Below are positions 58,711 to 61,563 of a stretch of DNA of 61,563 nt, piece by piece. Under the pieces are notes generated by a model. That model ran no database searches and had not been told where the DNA came from. It saw nothing but the letters and a program-made list of their open reading frames with translations. The first letter of the stretch is position 1. Every line of letters begins with the position of its first letter. The position numbers were made by a program, and so were the translations under genes. This stretch comes from a virus: positions 1 to 61,563 of the IMG/VR virus record IMGVR_UViG_3300042091_002940; one strand, written 5' to 3'.

Positions 58711-58719
58711 GCATAGCAT
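58690..58719 (+). promoter_or_regulatory. Early promoter of prophage B
   Basis: TTGCAC (58690-58695), 18-nt spacer, TAGCAT (58714-58719), counterpart of the A promoter. Confidence 0.6.
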
Positions 58720-58722
58720 TCC

Positions 58723-58760
58723 GCACGTTACGTACGTTCTGGAGAACGTACGCAACGTGC
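58723..58760. promoter_or_regulatory. 38-bp palindrome over the early promoter start (probable operator)
   Basis: GCACGTTACGTACGTTCT, GG, AGAACGTACGCAACGTGC: 17 of 18 bases pair. It lies immediately after the -10 box, where A has its LexA-like box. Each arm holds a TACGTACG-type half palindrome, so it may bind two dimers of a repressor. The next gene begins at 58789. Confidence 0.65.
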
Positions 58761-58788
58761 ATCACGCAAGTCCGAGGTGGGGGTCAAG

Positions 58789-59097
58789 ATGGTCGGAGCC
58801 GAGGAATTCATCGACCTAGTGAGAGGACTGATGACCATGAAAGAGGGTGGTCCTGCGGTACTGATGACGACCGGTGAGGCGGCGGCCCACCTGGCGGCCC
58901 GCTACGGGGCCATGACGGTACCCGCCTCGGTACGTTTCTGGTGTGACTCAGACGAGCTCGACTACGCCGTCGTGGGCGGCCGCTATGTGATCGGCGCCAA
59001 GGCCTTGGACGAGTTCTGGGAGAACCGCATCGAGCGGTGCTGGCGGCGCATCCAGGAGCTGCGCCGCTCAGAGGGGCGTGACGCCGGCGAGCCGTGA
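58789..59097 (+). CDS. Small prophage B regulatory candidate
   Basis: 102 residues, ATG chosen because GAGGTGGGGG precedes it; an upstream GTG at 58777 lies in the same frame. It has MTTGEAAAHLAARYGAMTVP and PASVRFWCDSDELDYAVVGG with VIGAKALDEFWENRI, the shape of an excisionase/MerR-like HTH. It is the first gene behind the palindrome, so it could be the repressor or a Cro-like protein. A lacks it. Confidence 0.55.
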   Translation: MVGAEEFIDLVRGLMTMKEGGPAVLMTTGEAAAHLAARYGAMTVPASVRFWCDSDELDYAVVGGRYVIGAKALDEFWENRIERCWRRIQELRRSEGRDAGEP

Positions 59098-59184
59098 TGG
59101 TGCCCGCCTATCCTCCCTGCCTGCGAGGAGGTGATGCCGCTGTCTGAACGTTGACCGGCAACACCGACAAGCAAGGAGGATCCC
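59098..59184. other. Leader before small TTG gene (B)
   Basis: Under 100 bases. It shares GGAGGTGATGCCGC with the A leader and runs into the AAGGAGGA site. Confidence 0.4.
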
Positions 59185-59358
59185 TTGCACTGCCCAAAAG
59201 AACGGCGGGCTCCCCTGGAAGAGACGCCCGCCATCCATCCACTTGCATGGACGTCGCACATCATGGGCCTGTTTGGCCCACTCGTCAACGTCGCTGGGCC
59301 ACTGACGGCCACTGCCCGCCACGGCGCGCCTGCCCGAGCTGAGGGGAGCCGGCGATGA
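59185..59358 (+). CDS. Small protein before the HTH gene (B, TTG start)
   Basis: 57 residues, LHCPKERRAPLEE then a hydrophobic middle (HIMGLFGPLVNVAGPLTATA), stop overlapping the next ATG. Counterpart of 25976-26182. Codons form a GGCGGGC/GCCCGCC hairpin as in A. Confidence 0.52.
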   Translation: MHCPKERRAPLEETPAIHPLAWTSHIMGLFGPLVNVAGPLTATARHGAPARAEGSRR

Positions 59359-59627
59359 GCCGCGCCCGCGGTGGCGAGCCCGGCCTTCACCCGACGGACA
59401 GTCACAAGCCGCGCGAGGCTCGCATCGAGCCGGTCGACCTTTTGCACCTGCCCACCGTCTTGGACACCGCCGATCTCATGAACGTGCTGCGCGTCGGTGA
59501 GAACCGGGTGCGCCACCTGGTGGCCGGCGGTGCGCTGCGCCGCCTGCGCTACTCCCGCGAGATCAAGGTCTACCGCGGCGAGGTGCTGCGCTTCCTGCGC
59601 GAACAGACCGACGGCGAGGTGCTCTGA
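59355..59627 (+). CDS. HTH/MerR-excisionase-like protein (B)
   Basis: 90 residues, longer at the N-terminus than A by 14 residues (RARGGEPGLHPTDSHKPREA). Core VLRVGENRVRHLVAGG, LRRLRYSREIKVY matches A's HTH. Confidence 0.7.
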   Translation: MSRARGGEPGLHPTDSHKPREARIEPVDLLHLPTVLDTADLMNVLRVGENRVRHLVAGGALRRLRYSREIKVYRGEVLRFLREQTDGEVL

Positions 59628-60055
59628 TGGACGACTTTGCCCGCCAGGCCGCACACCGCCGCTCGCTGGCGGCGCGACGCCAGCGCAACCTGCTTGCCCC
59701 ACGCCAACCGCAGCGCCTCGCGCTGCGCTACCGCCTGCGCGACTGGGGCTGGGACGGCGAGGCACTCGAGGAGGAGGTCCTGCGCCAGCTCGGTCCGGTG
59801 ACGGCCGAGGAACGCGCCCTCGACGAGCGCATCGACCGCGAGAACGAGATCATGCGCCGCGCCCTGGCCGTACTCGGCCCCGATACCTTGGACGCCGAGC
59901 TGCGCCTGGTCGACTACCTCGAGGAGCACTTCAGAGGCGAGATCGAGGGCAGAGTGCTCATCCGCCACCTCTCCGACTCCCAGCTCGACTCACTCGAGCG
60001 TTGGGTGGTCGCACGCGAGGCGCGCACCCAAGGGAGGCGCCATGCAGACCTCTGA
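59627..60055 (+). CDS. Charged helical phage protein (B)
   Basis: 142 residues. LGPVTAEERALDERIDRE and DSQLDSLERWVVARE correspond to the A protein at 26406; the first 60 residues are diverged. Unknown function. Confidence 0.65.
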   Translation: MDDFARQAAHRRSLAARRQRNLLAPRQPQRLALRYRLRDWGWDGEALEEEVLRQLGPVTAEERALDERIDRENEIMRRALAVLGPDTLDAELRLVDYLEEHFRGEIEGRVLIRHLSDSQLDSLERWVVAREARTQGRRHADL

Positions 60056-60752
60056 GTCGGTTACCGAGATCGCCGCAGCCCTTGCTGAGTTCAACGCAAG
60101 TGTCGCCAACCCGGTGGCCGACCAGCTCGCCCGAGTCAAGTCGAACCGCACGGGTAGCGAGTACACCTACCCCTACGCCGACCTGGGCGGCATCACCGAC
60201 GTCGTGCGGCCGGCCCTGGCGGCGGCGGGACTTTCGGTCTTCCAGGAGGTCGTCTGGGATGCGGCGCGCGCCTGGGTGGGGGCCGAGACCTGGGTCTGGC
60301 ATCGCAGTGGTGAGTGGCTGCGCTTCTCTGCGGTCTGGGTGCCGGTGCCCGACGAGGGCTCAGCCCAGGACATCGGCAAGGCGATCAGCTACAGCCGGCG
60401 TTACTCCTACCTGAGCTCGCTCGGCCTGGCGGCCCGCGAGGAGAGCGATGGGCCGGGCGGCAGCGCCTCAGGGGCGCAAAGCGTCACTCGCCAGCGCCGC
60501 TCACCGCGACCCGTGCCGGCTGCCGAGCCGCAGACCATCAACCGCGGGCAGTTCGAGGAGCTCATGCGTCGTGCCCGCGCCAAGGGGCGCACCGTCGGCG
60601 ATCTCGCCGAGCTCGCCATCGCCAAGGGCTTCTGCGAGCCGCTGCCCAAGATGCCGCCGACGCTGCTTGAGTACATCACCAACCGCCTCGAGGCGCTGCC
60701 CGACGTTGCAGGCGACGCCAAGCCAGCCGACTCCCCCGAGGTGGCGCCATGA
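60042..60752 (+). CDS. erf: ERF-family single-strand annealing protein (B)
   Basis: 236 residues. FNASVANPVADQLARVKS, YTYPYADLGGITDVVRPAL and GKAISYSRRYSYLSSLGL. A GCGCAAAGCG near miss lies at 60475, close to where A has GCGCAAACG. The C-terminal 90 residues differ from A. Confidence 0.9.
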   Translation: MQTSESVTEIAAALAEFNASVANPVADQLARVKSNRTGSEYTYPYADLGGITDVVRPALAAAGLSVFQEVVWDAARAWVGAETWVWHRSGEWLRFSAVWVPVPDEGSAQDIGKAISYSRRYSYLSSLGLAAREESDGPGGSASGAQSVTRQRRSPRPVPAAEPQTINRGQFEELMRRARAKGRTVGDLAELAIAKGFCEPLPKMPPTLLEYITNRLEALPDVAGDAKPADSPEVAP

Positions 60753-60976
60753 CGATCGACGGTGTATCAGTCATGGCGGTCGCCCTGAAGGACCTCAAGC
60801 ACTGGCGCGGACGACGGAGCTGGTTTTGCGTGCGGCCTCGAGGGCGCCACATGAGCTACGTGGCGATCGAGCGCGTCGAGCGCGCCGGCCGCTACCGCCG
60901 GCGTGTCCACCTCAGCGACGGTCTCTACTACGTGGTCGCACCCGAGCACGCCGTCTACGTGGAAGGCGCCTCATGA
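60749..60976 (+). CDS. Small phage protein, unknown (B)
   Basis: 75 residues, basic, with WRGRRSWFCVRPRG and beta-like AGRYRRRVHLSDGLYYVVA. Overlaps both neighbours by 4 nt. In A the place holds only a 26-residue reading frame. No function is recognised. Confidence 0.6.
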   Translation: MTIDGVSVMAVALKDLKHWRGRRSWFCVRPRGRHMSYVAIERVERAGRYRRRVHLSDGLYYVVAPEHAVYVEGAS

Positions 60977-61326
60977 GCGCCCCCGCGCAGCTCGCCCTGC
61001 TCGACCAGCCCGCTTGCGAGCGTGAAGGGGACTCACGCGACCGCGACCCGCTCGGCCAGGCACTGAGCTGGCGCAAGGCCAACCCCGCCGGCTGGCAGTT
61101 GCTCGTCTCGTGGGCCTTGGCAGATGCGGCGAGCGACGGGCACTGTTCGATCGCCCTGTATGTCGAGCGCCTGCGCCACCCGGCCTATCGCCTTAACGCA
61201 GTCGATGACTGCCCATACCTCATCGACAACACGGCGCGGGCCGGATTGGTGAGGCTCCTGGTCAAGGAGAAGCCGCAACTTCGCGGCGCCTTCACCACGC
61301 GCGCAAGCCGGGCCGGTGAGCCGTGA
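60973..61326 (+). CDS. Conserved replication-block protein (B)
   Basis: 117 residues, counterpart of 27623-27961: LSWRKANPAGWQLLVSWALADA and LIDNTARAGLVRLLVKEKP. Unknown function. Confidence 0.62.
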   Translation: MSAPAQLALLDQPACEREGDSRDRDPLGQALSWRKANPAGWQLLVSWALADAASDGHCSIALYVERLRHPAYRLNAVDDCPYLIDNTARAGLVRLLVKEKPQLRGAFTTRASRAGEP

Positions 61327-61563
61327 GCGAGCATCTCTACTGGCGGGTCTCGCCCAAGGTCTGGGACGAGCAGTGGAGCGACGATGCACGGCTGCTGTGG
61401 CTCTACCTGCTGACCAACCGCCATCGCCTGGCCGAGGGGCTCTACCGCCTGCCGCGCGGCTACATCGAAGCCGACCTGGGATGGTCTGCCAAACGGTTGG
61501 CCGAACCGTTCGCCGAACTGCTCGCCGACGGTTGCGTCAAATACGACGAAGCGGTCTCGGTGG
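61323..61563 (+). CDS. N-terminal part of a replication organiser candidate (B), cut by the window
   Basis: The first 80 residues from GTG. LYWRVSPKVWDEQWSDDARL and LPRGYIEADLGWSAKRLAEP are a replisome-organiser-type winged helix (N-terminal phage replication initiator). Not homologous at the start with A's gene at 27958, so the replication initiator may have been swapped. The rest is outside the window. Confidence 0.6.
   Translation, partial: MSEHLYWRVSPKVWDEQWSDDARLLWLYLLTNRHRLAEGLYRLPRGYIEADLGWSAKRLAEPFAELLADGCVKYDEAVSV

Larger units (their letters stand above)
30116..61563 (+). mobile_element. Prophage B (partial, right end outside the window)
   Basis: Integrase next to the tRNA half, a cargo region, then the same gene order as prophage A from 37072. 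The window ends in the replication block, so the attR is not seen. The limits left of 37 kb rest on the att-like tRNA half and the 92-nt repeat. Confidence 0.75.

Noticed and set aside
59077-59102. GGCGTGACG near the end of the prophage B gene at 58789
   Set aside because: The downstream half of the element (TTYTCA) is missing; only the first nine bases match.
1-61563. CRISPR arrays or insertion sequences
   Set aside because: No regularly spaced repeats and no transposase gene were seen. The repeats found are dispersed or paired between prophages.

Overview
The window is GC-rich, uses GTG, ATG and TTG starts, and carries actinobacterial-looking genes: an anti-sigma-type ATPase/PAS/GAF/SpoIIE phosphatase, LexA-like boxes and siphophage families common in actinophages. 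I infer a chromosomal segment of a high-GC Actinomycetota bacterium. The exact lineage cannot be named from this sequence.

Most of the window is two related siphovirus-type prophages in the same orientation and nearly the same gene order. Prophage A has its core at about 3.2-30.0 kb. Prophage B runs from about 30.1 kb to beyond the right edge, with its packaging-to-replication core from 37.07 kb. Each core reads: zinc-finger protein, ParB-like/DNA-methyltransferase fusion, small terminase, HNH nuclease, a short conserved protein, large terminase, a variable cargo slot, portal, prohead protease, HK97-fold capsid, a short protein plus hairpin, connectors, major tail protein, tail-assembly chaperone with a -1 frameshift extension, a further tail protein, tape measure, two tail proteins, collar-like fibre, an XhlA-like membrane protein, zinc-finger/HNH proteins, amidase, a papain-like cysteine protease candidate, holin, an early promoter with operator, and a leftward-to-rightward replication/recombination block (HTH protein, ERF annealing protein, replication initiator, RusA resolvase).

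The two copies are homologous but clearly diverged, and they differ completely in modular places: the terminase-portal cargo (a CPA2 antiporter and a zinc-ribbon protein in A; a secreted YCF48-like beta-propeller lipoprotein in B), the holin, the operator over the early promoter, and part of the replication block.

Between the cores lie the 5' half of a tRNA-CAT gene at 30.12-30.16 kb and a tyrosine integrase whose 3' end abuts it. I read this as the internal attachment site of a tandem double lysogen: the integrase belongs to prophage B, and A's own integrase would lie left of the window. On that reading, host-like genes left of each packaging operon (the phosphatase at 0.7-3.1 kb; a HicA-like/DUF3467-like cluster, DeoR regulator, GFA protein, EamA transporter, winged-helix protein and ankyrin protein at 31.5-36.9 kb) are lysogenic cargo. 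A 92-nt repeat at 520-612 and 35683-35775, left of both packaging operons, supports this. The left end holds the start of a restriction-modification gene interrupted by TGA.

The main unexplained signals are: a one-strand 9-11-mer GCGCAAACGAT scattered through both cores in all reading frames; an asymmetric GGCGTGACG element before the packaging, head and tail blocks; a 32-nt frozen block at the frameshift site; a hairpin with identical stem but diverged loop; and a shared early promoter carrying a LexA-like box in A and a 38-bp palindrome in B.
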